Below, piece after piece: positions 38,912-45,664 of a stretch of 64,000 bases of DNA. Source of the stretch: Myxococcales bacterium (GTDB lineage: Bacteria; Myxococcota; Myxococcia; Myxococcales; JAJYLH01); assembly GCA_021787845.1 (NCBI GenBank), contig JAJYLH010000002.1:62001-126000 (forward strand), in the 5' to 3' direction. Under the pieces are notes generated by a model, which worked only from the letters and a program-made list of their open reading frames with translations, searched no databases and was not told the origin of the DNA. The first letter of the stretch is position 1. Every line of letters starts with the position of its first letter. The translations under genes were made by a program, and so were the position numbers.

Positions 38912-39403
38912 TTACTGGAGGCAGTGTCCTTCCGCGCAGGTAAAGCCGAACGGGCATTCCGTGGAAAAGTAGCATTCGCGCTGGCCCGGCCCGATGGAAT
39001 CGCCACGCGGCGCTTGGTAGGTTGGAGTGTCCGTGTCGTCGACCGCGCGGGCGCAGAAGCCCGAGAAGGAGTAGGGCCGCTTCACGCAGACATTTCCGAA
39101 GCCGCAGTCGAAGTCGGACGAGCACGACGGCGCGACAACTACGGTTCTCGGCTGCTGCTGCATTGCCCTGCCCACCACGCCAAGGGCGAAGGCGGCGCTC
39201 CGACGTGCTTCCAGGTTTTCCCTCAATGTCCGCTCCCGCTCGTCGACCTCCCGCCGCCAACAGGAGTTGAACTCGGCATGTCGCTGTTCCGGCGGGTAAG
39301 GCTTGGCGAACACCGTGCAAGTCTGGTCGATCTCGGCATCGCTCATCACGTGCGCGCAAGCGGCGACCGCGGTGATGACGATGAGAAGCGCAAGGCGCCT
39401 CAT
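38912..39403 (-). CDS. Cys-rich lipoprotein in island cargo
   Basis: 163 residues. The leader MRRLALLIVITAVAAC ends in a lipobox (VAAC). A helical middle is followed by two short cysteine modules, CSSDFDCGFGNVC and CYFSTECPFGFTCAEGHC, of the C-x4-DC-x5-C type common in myxobacterial surface proteins. The modules probably form disulfide-bonded knots outside the cell. The upstream ATG 39541 would add 46 unlikely residues. The role is unknown. Confidence 0.65.
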   Translation of the reverse strand: MRRLALLIVITAVAACAHVMSDAEIDQTCTVFAKPYPPEQRHAEFNSCWRREVDERERTLRENLEARRSAAFALGVVGRAMQQQPRTVVVAPSCSSDFDCGFGNVCVKRPYSFSGFCARAVDDTDTPTYQAPRGDSIGPGQRECYFSTECPFGFTCAEGHCLQ

Positions 39404-39920
39404 GGCGAACCCCAGGCCCCCAAGACGGCGGCCGACGCTAGTCCGCACGACGGGAGCTGTCGAGTCCTTTCGGGCGCACGCGATGCCCGCAAAAACGTCG
39501 AGGCAATACGACCGCCCCGATCCCTGCCCCCCGTTCTCCAAGATCAGGGGATATTACGGGCAACGGGCGAATCCCAACCGGGGTTTCTGAGAAATTCGCC
39601 AAGCCGGGCGGTGCCGGTACCGGTCGCCTCGCGCACGCGCGCGACAGGCAGCGGGGGCTTGGCATCGGGCTTGCTAAGCTCATCGGCGGTCGCCTCGCGC
39701 GCGCGCGAGCGGATCTGGGCGATCGGCGGCGGTGCCGGCCGTGCCTTCGTCCCGCCGCGTCCCGCGTGCGTCCCGCGTGCGTCGCCTTGCCGGGCAGCCT
39801 TCGGGACCGTCGGGACGCACGGGACGGTGCGCGCCCTACTTGTTCGCGCTCGCCCTCGCGGGGTGGCCGCAAGGCCGCTTGGCCGGCGAGCCTGACCGGG
39901 ACCTCGCGCGCGCGGCGGGC
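39404..39920. other. Island spacer, one doubtful minus-strand frame
   Basis: No confident gene. A 128-codon frame on the minus strand (39544-39930, ATG in the toxin promoter) has a Pro/Arg/Ala-rich composition with VPCVPTVPKAARQGDARG, resembling the low-complexity tail of the island ATPase (34204 onward). The shared short repeats CGTCCCGCGTGCGTCC point to a decayed copy of that 3' end more than to a working gene. Confidence 0.35.
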
Positions 39921-39947
39921 TTGACAGCATATCGGGAACGATATACA
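39921..39947 (+). promoter_or_regulatory. Toxin-antitoxin promoter with embedded operator
   Basis: A consensus -35 TTGACA (39921-39926) and -10 TATACA (39942-39947) with a 15-bp spacer. Between and overlapping them is the inverted repeat ATATCG-GGAA-CGATAT (39929-39944), placed so that a bound repressor would block polymerase. The expected start of transcription is only a few bases before the toxin GTG, so the message would be almost leaderless. Autorepression by the antitoxin is inferred. Confidence 0.65.
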
Positions 39948-39957
39948 ACTTCGTCGG

Positions 39958-40275
39958 GTGGAGGTCCGCTACTACAGGTCGGCGAGCGGGCGCGAGCCGG
40001 TCCGGGACTACATCGAGGGGCTCGACGCGGCCGAACGGGCACCGCTTCTCGCGATGGTGCTCCACCTTTTCAGCGTCGGCTTCGACGGGCTCGACGTGAA
40101 GCCGCTGCGAGGCAAGCTGTGGGAAGTGCGGGTGACGAGGCATCGCGTGTTCTACGTCGCGGTGGCGGGGCCGACGGTGGTGCTGCTCCACGCCGACAAG
40201 AAGCAGGGCCAGCGGGCGCCGCCGCGCGAGCTGGCGACGGCCGAACGACGGATGCGGGAGGTGCTCGGCAGCTAG
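39958..40275 (+). CDS. RelE/HigB-type toxin (phage-derived Gp49-like)
   Basis: 105 residues from a GTG at 39958. The sequence VRYYRSASGREPVRDYIEGLD, PLRGKLWEVRVTRHRVFYVAVAGPTVVLLHADKKQGQ (in part) follows the HigB/Gp49-like RelE fold, with the KLWE-R and HxFxKK-like basic residues thought to act in ribosome-dependent mRNA cleavage. The toxin-first order with an HTH antitoxin downstream is characteristic of HigBA modules. It probably stabilises the element in the chromosome. Confidence 0.88.
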   Translation: MEVRYYRSASGREPVRDYIEGLDAAERAPLLAMVLHLFSVGFDGLDVKPLRGKLWEVRVTRHRVFYVAVAGPTVVLLHADKKQGQRAPPRELATAERRMREVLGS

Positions 40276-40294
40276 CCGGGCGGGAGGCTTGGGC

Positions 40295-40615
40295 ATGGCC
40301 GCGAAGAGCAAAGGGACGGGGGGCATCGGCAGCGATGCCGCCCAGCACGCGCGAGGGCTCGTCGAGAAAGACGCCACGCTCGCGGCGCTCGTCGAGGCCG
40401 AGCTTTCGCGCCTCGCCCTCGCCGCGAAGGTCAAGGCGCTGCGCGAGAAGCGTCACCTCACGCAAGCCGAGCTGGCCGAGCGGGTCGGCACCGCGCAGCC
40501 CAACATCGCGCGGCTCGAAAGCGGCCGGGCGACGCCACGGCTAGACCTGCTCGCCCGCATCGCCGCCGCGCTCGGCGCCCGGCTCGACGTGACCTTGACC
40601 CCCGCCCGCACCTAG
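40295..40615 (+). CDS. HigA-type XRE antitoxin
   Basis: 106 residues. The helix-turn-helix occupies about 50-100 (VKALREKRHLTQAELAERVGTAQPNIARLESGRATPRLD in part), a standard XRE domain; the N-terminal 50 residues should wrap the toxin. ATG 40295 fits the GGGAGG site. It lies 19 bp after the toxin gene and should neutralise the toxin and repress the shared promoter. Confidence 0.88.
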   Translation: MAAKSKGTGGIGSDAAQHARGLVEKDATLAALVEAELSRLALAAKVKALREKRHLTQAELAERVGTAQPNIARLESGRATPRLDLLARIAAALGARLDVTLTPART

Positions 40616-40833
40616 CGTTCGCGGTGCCGGGCGATGAAGGCTTCGAGGTCGGCGGGCGCCACCCGGATCGCGTTCAGGATGCGCACGTGCGCCAGCTTGC
40701 CCTCACCGCACAGCCGGTAGACGGTAGCGGTGCAGACCCCCAGCCGGGAGGCGACTTCGCGCGCGCTCAAGAGCGGTTCCGGGGCGAGAGCGGGAGCGAT
40801 TCGCGTGCCCCGCCCGTGCCACACGGGTGCCAC
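40612..40833 (-). CDS. Excisionase/AlpA-like HTH protein next to attR
   Basis: About 73 residues. The HTH_17 core is clear: EPLLSAREVASRLGVCTATVYRLCGEGKLAHVRI followed by the wing RVAPADLEAFIARH (given in pieces). The start is uncertain: GTG 40833, GTG 40822-40824 and a TTG inside are possible and none has a good ribosome site. The stop overlaps the antitoxin stop on the other strand. The upstream sequence CGTGCCACACGGGTGCCACAT is shared with the end of the integrase gene (about 32383), a second homology between the two element ends. Confidence 0.65.
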   Translation of the reverse strand: MAPVWHGRGTRIAPALAPEPLLSAREVASRLGVCTATVYRLCGEGKLAHVRILNAIRVAPADLEAFIARHRER

Positions 40834-40962
40834 ATGCGGGGGGTGAACGGGCGGGACCGGTGCCAAGCCGTGGGAAGGCGGGTTCTCGGAAACCCCTTGT
40901 TTCGTCGAGGCTGTGAGAAGCGGTGCTACCGAGGGAGAGCGCACGCGATCGGCAGGAACGCT

Positions 40963-41010
40963 CTCCGAAGCCAAAGGCCGTGGGTCCGAATCCCACCACG
41001 CCCGCCACTG
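40963..41010. repeat. attR, 48-bp core
   Basis: Identical to 32267-32314. Here it holds only the 3' part of the tRNA-Arg gene, without the acceptor 5' strand or D arm, so it is not a functional tRNA. It marks the right end of the element; chromosomal sequence resumes after it. Confidence 0.95.
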
Positions 41011-41223
41011 AAAGAGAGCGCGGATCCCAGAAATCGAAGGGATCCGCGTTTCCCTTCGGTAGAGCATGAACCGTCCACTGACGTGCGGAATCATCGCCTG
41101 ACGTGCCGGCGATGACGTGCGGCTGAAGTACGGCGGCGCTCACCGGGTTCGCCTCTTGGCCGCCCGCCCGTCGCCAAGGGACTGTCCGAGGCCAGAGCAG
41201 CAAAGGGTCCTGGGCCTCGGCGC

Positions 41224-41319
41224 CGCAACGTGCGCATCCGGCTCGGAAAGATCGAAGACAAGCTCGGAGCCCGCTCGCACGTCGACGCGATGGTGGTCGC
41301 GCTCAAGCGGGGCTCATCC
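41224..41319 (+). pseudogene. Remnant of a LuxR-type helix-turn-helix domain
   Basis: The codons from 41224 read RNVRIRLGKIEDKLGARSHVDAMVVAL and onward, matching the recognition helix and last helix of LuxR/FixJ-type DNA-binding domains (TVRxHLxxIxxKLGxxSRxEAVxxA). The upstream part of the domain is missing in this frame, and the frame then runs into a GATCGG repeat. It appears to be the end of a lost response-regulator gene beside the insertion site. Confidence 0.45.
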
Positions 41320-41355
41320 AAGTCGGACCGCGACGGCAGTCTGAAGGAGCAGAGC

Positions 41356-41435
41356 GATCGGTCCGATCCGACCGATCGGTCTGATCGATCACAGAACGGG
41401 GTGGCGCCGTGGAGTGGTGAGCGCTGACCCGCGGT
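41356..41435 (+). repeat. GATCGG repeat with GTGGTGAGCGC tail, copy 1
   Basis: GATCGGTCCGATCCGACCG continues to CTGATCGATC (ending 41390), followed by a tail containing GAGTGGTGAGCGCTGACCCG. Copy 2 at 42405-42474 has the same order and orientation. The two flank the NifX-like/DUF134 operon as direct repeats. Confidence 0.65.
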
Positions 41436-41454
41436 AGGGGCGGCCGGTGTTCGG

Positions 41455-41943
41455 CTACCGGCAGCCGTGCCGCTTCCCATGCCGGTGCTGCCGGCCGAGT
41501 CCGTGCGGCCTGTCCGACACCGCTCCCGCATGGCGCATGCGGTGCTGCCCCCGACGCGCGTGATGCCCACCGCCTCCGCTGCCGCCTTCCTCGCACGGCG
41601 CGGAGCCCTGCAGCGTGCCGCCGAGGAACGCGGACACGGCGTCTGCGATTCGGCCGCGGGCGCCGGTGACGACCGCGATACCGTGGTGCTCGAAGGCCGC
41701 GACGGCGACCGGGCCCATCCCGCCGGCGATGACGGCGTTCGCGCCCAACTGGCGTACGAGGTTCGGGACCACGCCGGGCCGGTGCTCCACGTTGGACGGA
41801 TTTTCCACGACCCGAGCGTCGAGGACACGGCCGTCCTCGGTGCGCACGACGGTGAAGCTCTCGCAATGGCCGAAGTGGCCGCTGACGAAGCCGTCGAGCC
41901 CTCCCGTGCCTTCGGATGCGACGACGATGGTGCGCGTGCTCAT
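41455..41943 (-). CDS. NifX/NifB-type dinitrogenase iron-molybdenum cofactor family protein
   Basis: 162 residues. The family fold is evident: IVVASEGTGGLDGFVSGHFGHCESFTVV, VVENPSNVEHRPGVVPNLVRQLGANAVIAGGMGPVAVAAFEHHGIAVVTG (in pieces) and a His/Gly/Arg-rich tail with GGGHHARRGQHRMRH. Without nitrogenase genes nearby, such proteins usually belong to the orange-protein/Mrp type of metal-cluster loci rather than nitrogen fixation. ATG 41943 has AAAGGAG upstream and overlaps the DUF134 stop. Confidence 0.88.
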   Translation of the reverse strand: MSTRTIVVASEGTGGLDGFVSGHFGHCESFTVVRTEDGRVLDARVVENPSNVEHRPGVVPNLVRQLGANAVIAGGMGPVAVAAFEHHGIAVVTGARGRIADAVSAFLGGTLQGSAPCEEGGSGGGGHHARRGQHRMRHAGAVSDRPHGLGRQHRHGKRHGCR

Positions 41944-42338
41944 GGCTGTTCTCCTTTCGAGGCGGAGTCCTCCGCCGGCCGGGCCCGGCAACAGCTCCGG
42001 CGCCCTCGCCAGCAGCCGTGCCGGGATCCTCTTGCGGTGCCGCTTGCCGATAGCTTCCAGTCGCCGCCGTCGATGCGCAGCGCCTTTCCCTCGACGAGCG
42101 CCTGCGCGACCTTGCGCCGCGCTTCGGCGACCACCCGCCCGAACGTCGCGCGCGAGATCTCCATGCGCGCCGCCGCGTCCTCGTGGTACAGCCCTTCGAG
42201 ATCCGCGAGGCGCAGGCTCTCCAATTCGTCGAAGCCGAGCGCGACCTCCTCCAGCGCGCGCAAGGGGATGCCGCGCGGCTTGAAGACGCGGGCGTCCGGT
42301 GGGCAGGCGAGGCGTCGGGGGCAGCGCGGCCGGGGCAT
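41940..42338 (-). CDS. DUF134 family DNA-binding regulator
   Basis: 132 residues. MPRPRCPRRLACPPDARVFKPRG is the DUF134 start; VALGFDELESLRLADLEGLYHEDAAARMEISRATFGRVVAEARRKVAQALVEGKAL (in pieces) contains the sigma-factor-like HTH. The C terminus adds a Cys/Arg patch (CWRGRRSCCRARP). DUF134 genes typically accompany NifX-like proteins. The 22-bp palindrome directly upstream is a plausible autoregulatory operator. No ribosome site precedes ATG 42338. Confidence 0.88.
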   Translation of the reverse strand: MPRPRCPRRLACPPDARVFKPRGIPLRALEEVALGFDELESLRLADLEGLYHEDAAARMEISRATFGRVVAEARRKVAQALVEGKALRIDGGDWKLSASGTARGSRHGCWRGRRSCCRARPAEDSASKGEQP

Positions 42339-42346
42339 CGGCGAAG

Positions 42347-42368
42347 ATTTTGAGCATATGCTCCAAAT
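42347..42368 (-). promoter_or_regulatory. Palindromic operator of the DUF134-NifX operon
   Basis: GAGCATATGCTC (42352-42363) is a perfect 12-bp palindrome and extends to 22 bp (ATTT...AAAT) with one mismatched pair. It lies between a -35-like TTGACC and the AAAAT before the DUF134 start, nine bases from the ATG, so binding would block transcription. The binder is presumably DUF134 itself, which is inferred from proximity. Confidence 0.6.
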
Positions 42369-42404
42369 CAGGTCAATCCCCCCGCGACCAAGACGCGCGG
42401 CGGC

Positions 42405-42474
42405 GATCCGATCGATCGGCCTGATCGATCGCAGTGGGTGACGCGGGAGGGGTGGTGAGCGCAGATCCGCGGTG
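42405..42474 (+). repeat. GATCGG repeat with GTGGTGAGCGC tail, copy 2
   Basis: GATCCGATCGATCGGCCTG leads to ATCGATC (ending 42430), then GGGGTGGTGAGCGCAGATCC and GCGGT. It is the direct-repeat partner of 41356-41435 and lies in the gap upstream of the DUF134 operon. Confidence 0.65.
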
Positions 42475-42505
42475 CAGCCCCTCTCGCGGTCACTGGGCTC
42501 GGTCG

Positions 42506-43009
42506 CTACAGCGGCTCGCGGGCGAGGTGGTCGAGCGCGCGGGCGAGGGCGGCTTCCTGGCCAGCGGTGAGCTGGTCTTCGAGAATGGGGAGGTAGAGCT
42601 CCTCCTCGGCGAGATGGGTCTCGAGGAGCATCGCGAGCCGGAGCACGACGCGGTGCAGGGCCAGGACCGAGCCGCGGTCGGCGCCCTGCGGCGTGGGCGC
42701 GACGAAATCGTCGAGGGCGCCCACCATCCGGTGGATCTCCTCGTGCTCGCGGCGCATCGGCGCGCTCGTCTCCCGGTCTTTGCGCAGCCGCTCGAGGGTC
42801 GGATAGACCGCCGCTTCCACCGCTTCCATGTGCGCAATCAAGTACGTCTGGAGTCCCGAGACGAGCTCGCGCATCCGCGGGAGGCCCTCGATGAGCCGCG
42901 TCGTGTCGAGGCAATCGGCGTTCAGACAATCCCCGAGCTCGCGCAAGTCGACGACGAAATTGTGCAGGCGCGCGTGGTGTTCGTGGGTGACCTTGGTCAA
43001 CGTCGGCAT
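42506..43009 (-). CDS. Hemerythrin domain-containing protein
   Basis: 167 residues from ATG 43009, with AGAGGAGGA upstream. A four-helix hemerythrin-like domain: His in THEHHARLHNFV, later HMEAVEAAVYPTLERL, REHEEIHRMV, and HLAEEELYLPIL, giving the H...HxxxE...H...HxxxE pattern for a di-iron site. Such proteins bind O2 or NO or store iron. A sigma-54 promoter lies directly upstream and a sigma-54 activator is encoded nearby, so it is probably induced by that regulator. Confidence 0.88.
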   Translation of the reverse strand: MPTLTKVTHEHHARLHNFVVDLRELGDCLNADCLDTTRLIEGLPRMRELVSGLQTYLIAHMEAVEAAVYPTLERLRKDRETSAPMRREHEEIHRMVGALDDFVAPTPQGADRGSVLALHRVVLRLAMLLETHLAEEELYLPILEDQLTAGQEAALARALDHLAREPL

Positions 43010-43035
43010 CGCCGTTCCTCCTCTGGCCCTCGATT

Positions 43036-43050
43036 GCGAGCTGCGTGCCA
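43036..43050 (-). promoter_or_regulatory. Sigma-54 (-24/-12) promoter of the hemerythrin gene
   Basis: On the minus strand TGGCACGCAGCTCGC matches TGGCACG-N4-TTGC with one mismatch; the invariant GG and GC are separated by exactly ten bases. The -12 element is 26 bp before the ATG, which leaves room for a short leader with the AGAGGAGG site. A sigma-54-dependent activator is encoded 1.2 kb away. Confidence 0.7.
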
Positions 43051-43136
43051 GCCTGAAGCGAAATAGCCTTCCTGGTCCGGTCACGGTAGGCGGATTCGCT
43101 CCAGTCGCTTCATGGCGCTCACCTCCTGCCCTGCCA

Positions 43137-43968
43137 CTAAGCGGCTTCGGCCAAGCCAAGCTCCTCCGCTGCCGCTTCCCGTGCGCGCTTTCGCACGGGG
43201 GCGAGGTACATCGCGAACGGGCGATAGAACATGTGCGACCACTTCCCCCAGGGGACCTGCACCACGAGGAAGGCGCCACCACCGCGAGGTGGACGACGTA
43301 GGCCGCCTACGTCGCGAGTGGCAGCCCCGAAAGGCGCAGGACGTGCATCACGCTGCCGGTCAGCGCGATCAAGAAGAGCATCCCGACGAAGAGCCAATCG
43401 CTCGCGCGGGAGAACCGGTGCATCGCCGCGTCGCGCTTGAGTCGGCCGATGAGGAAGCTGCCCTTCGAGTAGAGCAGGACCGCTGCCGCGTAGTAGCCGA
43501 GCAGCCGCGTCGGATGGAAGAACGACCGCACTTCGTCGGTCTGGAACCAACGCAGGCCGACCTCGACCAGGCCCATCATCGTCACCCAGCCGGGGACCAG
43601 GCGGGTGCTTGAGCCAGCGCGAGCGCGAGCCGGTGCACGACCGCCGGCGTTTCTGGGTGAAGAAATGGACGATGAAGGTCCAGGCTTCCCGGATGTGCAT
43701 GGCTAGAGCCAGTATCGGCTCGTCCGTCAGGACCAGTCGGTACATCCGGAACGCGTTGATGAGCAGCGTCACCGCGAGGAGCCCGCCAGCGCTCCAGTCC
43801 ACCAGCTCGACGGCGTGGACCGGGACGAACCTGTCGATGGCCATGTGCGAGGTGATGGCCGGGCCGTGCAGGAACACGAACGCGAGCACCACGGCAGGCG
43901 GCGACGAGGAAGCGATTCGGGTAGGCGTGTTGCTGAGCAGTCCGCGTTCTTCGACCGCGGTTCGTCAT
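43137..43968 (-). pseudogene. Decayed membrane cytochrome b-like (NarI/DsrM/TmcC-type) subunit
   Basis: Three frames are needed to read one protein. From ATG 43968 a short N terminus leads into LAFVFLHGPAITSHMA and DEPILALAMHIREAWTFIVHFFTQKR, then shifts to RLVPGWVTMMGLVEVGLRWFQTDE (in part) and LLGYYAAAVLLYSKGSFLIGRL, meets an in-frame TAG after GLPLAT, and shifts back to FLVVQVPWGKWSHMFYRPFAMYL. The segments follow the order of haem b quinol-oxidising membrane subunits that partner iron-sulfur proteins. At least two frameshifts plus the stop mean it cannot encode the full product. Its sigma-54 promoter is still recognisable. Confidence 0.75.
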
Positions 43969-44047
43969 GGCGCGTCTCCTCGAGGTGTGACCGTGATCTC
44001 GCGTGGGCGGGTCGTCTCGCGGTCCAACAACCCGAGCCCCGCCCCAA

Positions 44048-44062
44048 GCGAAAAGCGCGCCA
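44048..44062 (-). promoter_or_regulatory. Sigma-54-like promoter upstream of the decayed cytochrome gene
   Basis: On the minus strand TGGCGCGCTTTTCGC keeps GG and GC ten bases apart and departs from TGGCACG-N4-TTGC at two positions. It is 80 bp upstream of ATG 43968 and oriented toward it. Confidence 0.55.
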
Positions 44063-44251
44063 ACGGCGGGGACCATCCCGACAGCCGCATCGCGCGGGTG
44101 CGATCGTGATCGGACAGCGACACCAAATCGAGGCGGCGCCGCTCGTCCTCGACCGGGAGGGGAGTGGCGGTCCTGCTCTCCGATCACGCGGTCGCGGCCG
44201 CGGCGGATGGAACATTCGAGACGAAACGTGCGAGACCTGGAACGAAACGTC

Positions 44252-45664
44252 TCAGCGTGTCTCGGGCGCGAGCAGGCCGTGGCGCTTCATCCGGCACCAG
44301 AGGGTGTTGCGGCTGATGCGCAGCTCTTTCGCGGTCTCTTCCCGACGCCAGTGGTGCGTCTCCAGCGCATGGAAGAGCTTGGCCGCCGCCGGGTCGACGG
44401 GTAGCGGAAGGTCCTCGACGGGTGGCGGCGGCGCTCCCGGTAACCGTGGCTCGGGGCTCTGGCGATCGCGGACCGGCCCGTTCTTCTCCAACAACACGTG
44501 CGACAGCTCGATGCGCGGCCCGTGGCAGAGCACGAAGGCCCGTTCGATGACGTTCTCCAGTTCGCGCACGTTGCCGGGAAACGGGTGGGCCAGGAGCGCC
44601 CGCATCGCCGGGGCCGAGACCTCGCAGATGTGCTTGCCGGTCTTGATGGCGAAACGTTTGAGGAAATGGTCGACGAGGAGCGGAATGTCCTGCCGGCGCT
44701 CCCGCAGGGGCGGCAAGGTGAGCGGCACCACCTGGATGCGGTAGTAGAGGTCCTCCCGGAAAGTGCCTTCTTGCGCCATCGCCGACAGGTCGCGGTTGGT
44801 CGCGGCGATGACGCGCACGTTGAGCTTCAGGGTACCGGTGCTGCCGAGCGGCTGCACTTCTCCTTCCTGGAGCGCGCGCAACAGCTTGACCTGGAACGCG
44901 GGCGAGACATCGCCGATTTCGTCGAGCAGGATGGTGCCGCCGTCGGCCAGCGCGAAACGACCGGGCTTGTCCCGCCGGGCGTCGGTGAAGGCGCCCTTGA
45001 CGTAGCCGAACAGCTCGCTTTCGAGAAGCGTGTCCGGTAGGGCCGCGCAGTTGACTCGGACGAAGGGCCCGCCTTTTCGCGGGCTCAGGTCGTGGACGGC
45101 CCGCGCCACCAGCTCCTTCCCGGTACCGCTCTCGCCCTGCACGAGGACGCTCGCGTCGCAGGCGGCGACGTCCGGCAGCACCTGGAAGACCTCCCGCATC
45201 GCCGGGCTGACGCCGATGATGTCGGCGAGCCCGTGCTGGCCGCTCAAGTCGTGCCGCAGGCTCTCCACGTCGGAGATGTCGCTGAGGATCTCGACGCCGC
45301 CCTTCATCCGGCCGAGCTCGTCCTTGAGCAGGGCGGTGGAAACCGAAATCGGCACGATGCGCCGCGAGGCGTTGACGATGTCCACCCGCACGTCGCGCAG
45401 CGATTTCCCGGTGCGCAGGGTCTGCATCATCGCGCAGCCGCTCTCGCACAGGCTCGAGTGGAACACGTCATAACAGCGCTTGCCGATGGCGTTCTCGCGC
45501 TGGACGCCGGAGATGCGCTCGGCTTCGCGATTGAACGAGGTGATGCGGAACACCTCGTCCACCGTGAACACGCCTTCGTTGATGCTGTCGAGGATCAGCG
45601 GGAAGAGTGGGTTCCCGGGGTCGCCTGGAACGCCAGGCTGTCCGGCACCGGTGCTGGCAGGCAT
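44252..45664 (-). CDS. Sigma-54-dependent transcriptional activator (PAS-AAA+-Fis)
   Basis: About 470 residues. The PAS domain (about 15-125) contains a cysteine group, [18 protein letters not shown]. The AAA+ domain has Walker A GESGTGKE, the sigma-54 contact loop GAFTDA and Walker [12 protein letters not shown]; the C-terminal Fis-type HTH ends [21 protein letters not shown]. It should activate -24/-12 promoters by ATP hydrolysis. The CxxxxxxxxCxxxC pattern in the PAS suggests a redox or metal signal. ATG 45664 is provisional: no ribosome site is visible and the frame stays open to 46003 in Gly/Pro-rich sequence. Confidence 0.93.
   Translation of the reverse strand: MPASTGAGQPGVPGDPGNPLFPLILDSINEGVFTVDEVFRITSFNREAERISGVQRENAIGKRCYDVFHSSLCESGCAMMQTLRTGKSLRDVRVDIVNASRRIVPISVSTALLKDELGRMKGGVEILSDISDVESLRHDLSGQHGLADIIGVSPAMREVFQVLPDVAACDASVLVQGESGTGKELVARAVHDLSPRKGGPFVRVNCAALPDTLLESELFGYVKGAFTDARRDKPGRFALADGGTILLDEIGDVSPAFQVKLLRALQEGEVQPLGSTGTLKLNVRVIAATNRDLSAMAQEGTFREDLYYRIQVVPLTLPPLRERRQDIPLLVDHFLKRFAIKTGKHICEVSAPAMRALLAHPFPGNVRELENVIERAFVLCHGPRIELSHVLLEKNGPVRDRQSPEPRLPGAPPPPVEDLPLPVDPAAAKLFHALETHHWRREETAKELRISRNTLWCRMKRHGLLAPETR

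Larger units (their letters stand above)
32267..41010. mobile_element. 8.7-kb integrative element in tRNA-Arg(CCG), satellite-like
   Basis: Bounded by identical 48-bp direct repeats of the tRNA-Arg 3' end, with the integrase gene next to attL. Minus-strand module: integrase, RHH protein, excisionase-like HTH, ATPase, primase, two small unknown genes. Cargo near attR: membrane protein, Cys-rich lipoprotein, HigBA-type toxin-antitoxin, second HTH protein. No capsid, tail, portal, relaxase or type IV secretion gene is seen, so transfer would depend on another element. The organisation is that of phage satellites or integrative mobilizable islands; which of these is an inference. Confidence 0.9.

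Noticed and set aside
39544-40434. 296-codon minus-strand frame over the toxin-antitoxin pair
   Set aside because: It is antisense to two genes with clear HigB and HigA features and has the His/Arg/Pro bias of a shadow frame.
40963-41010. Second tRNA-Arg gene
   Set aside because: It lacks the 5' acceptor strand and D arm; it is the attR duplicate.
41455-41943. Nitrogen-fixation locus suggested by the NifX-like protein
   Set aside because: No nifHDK, nifB or nifE/N genes are present; the partner DUF134 points to other metal-cluster loci.
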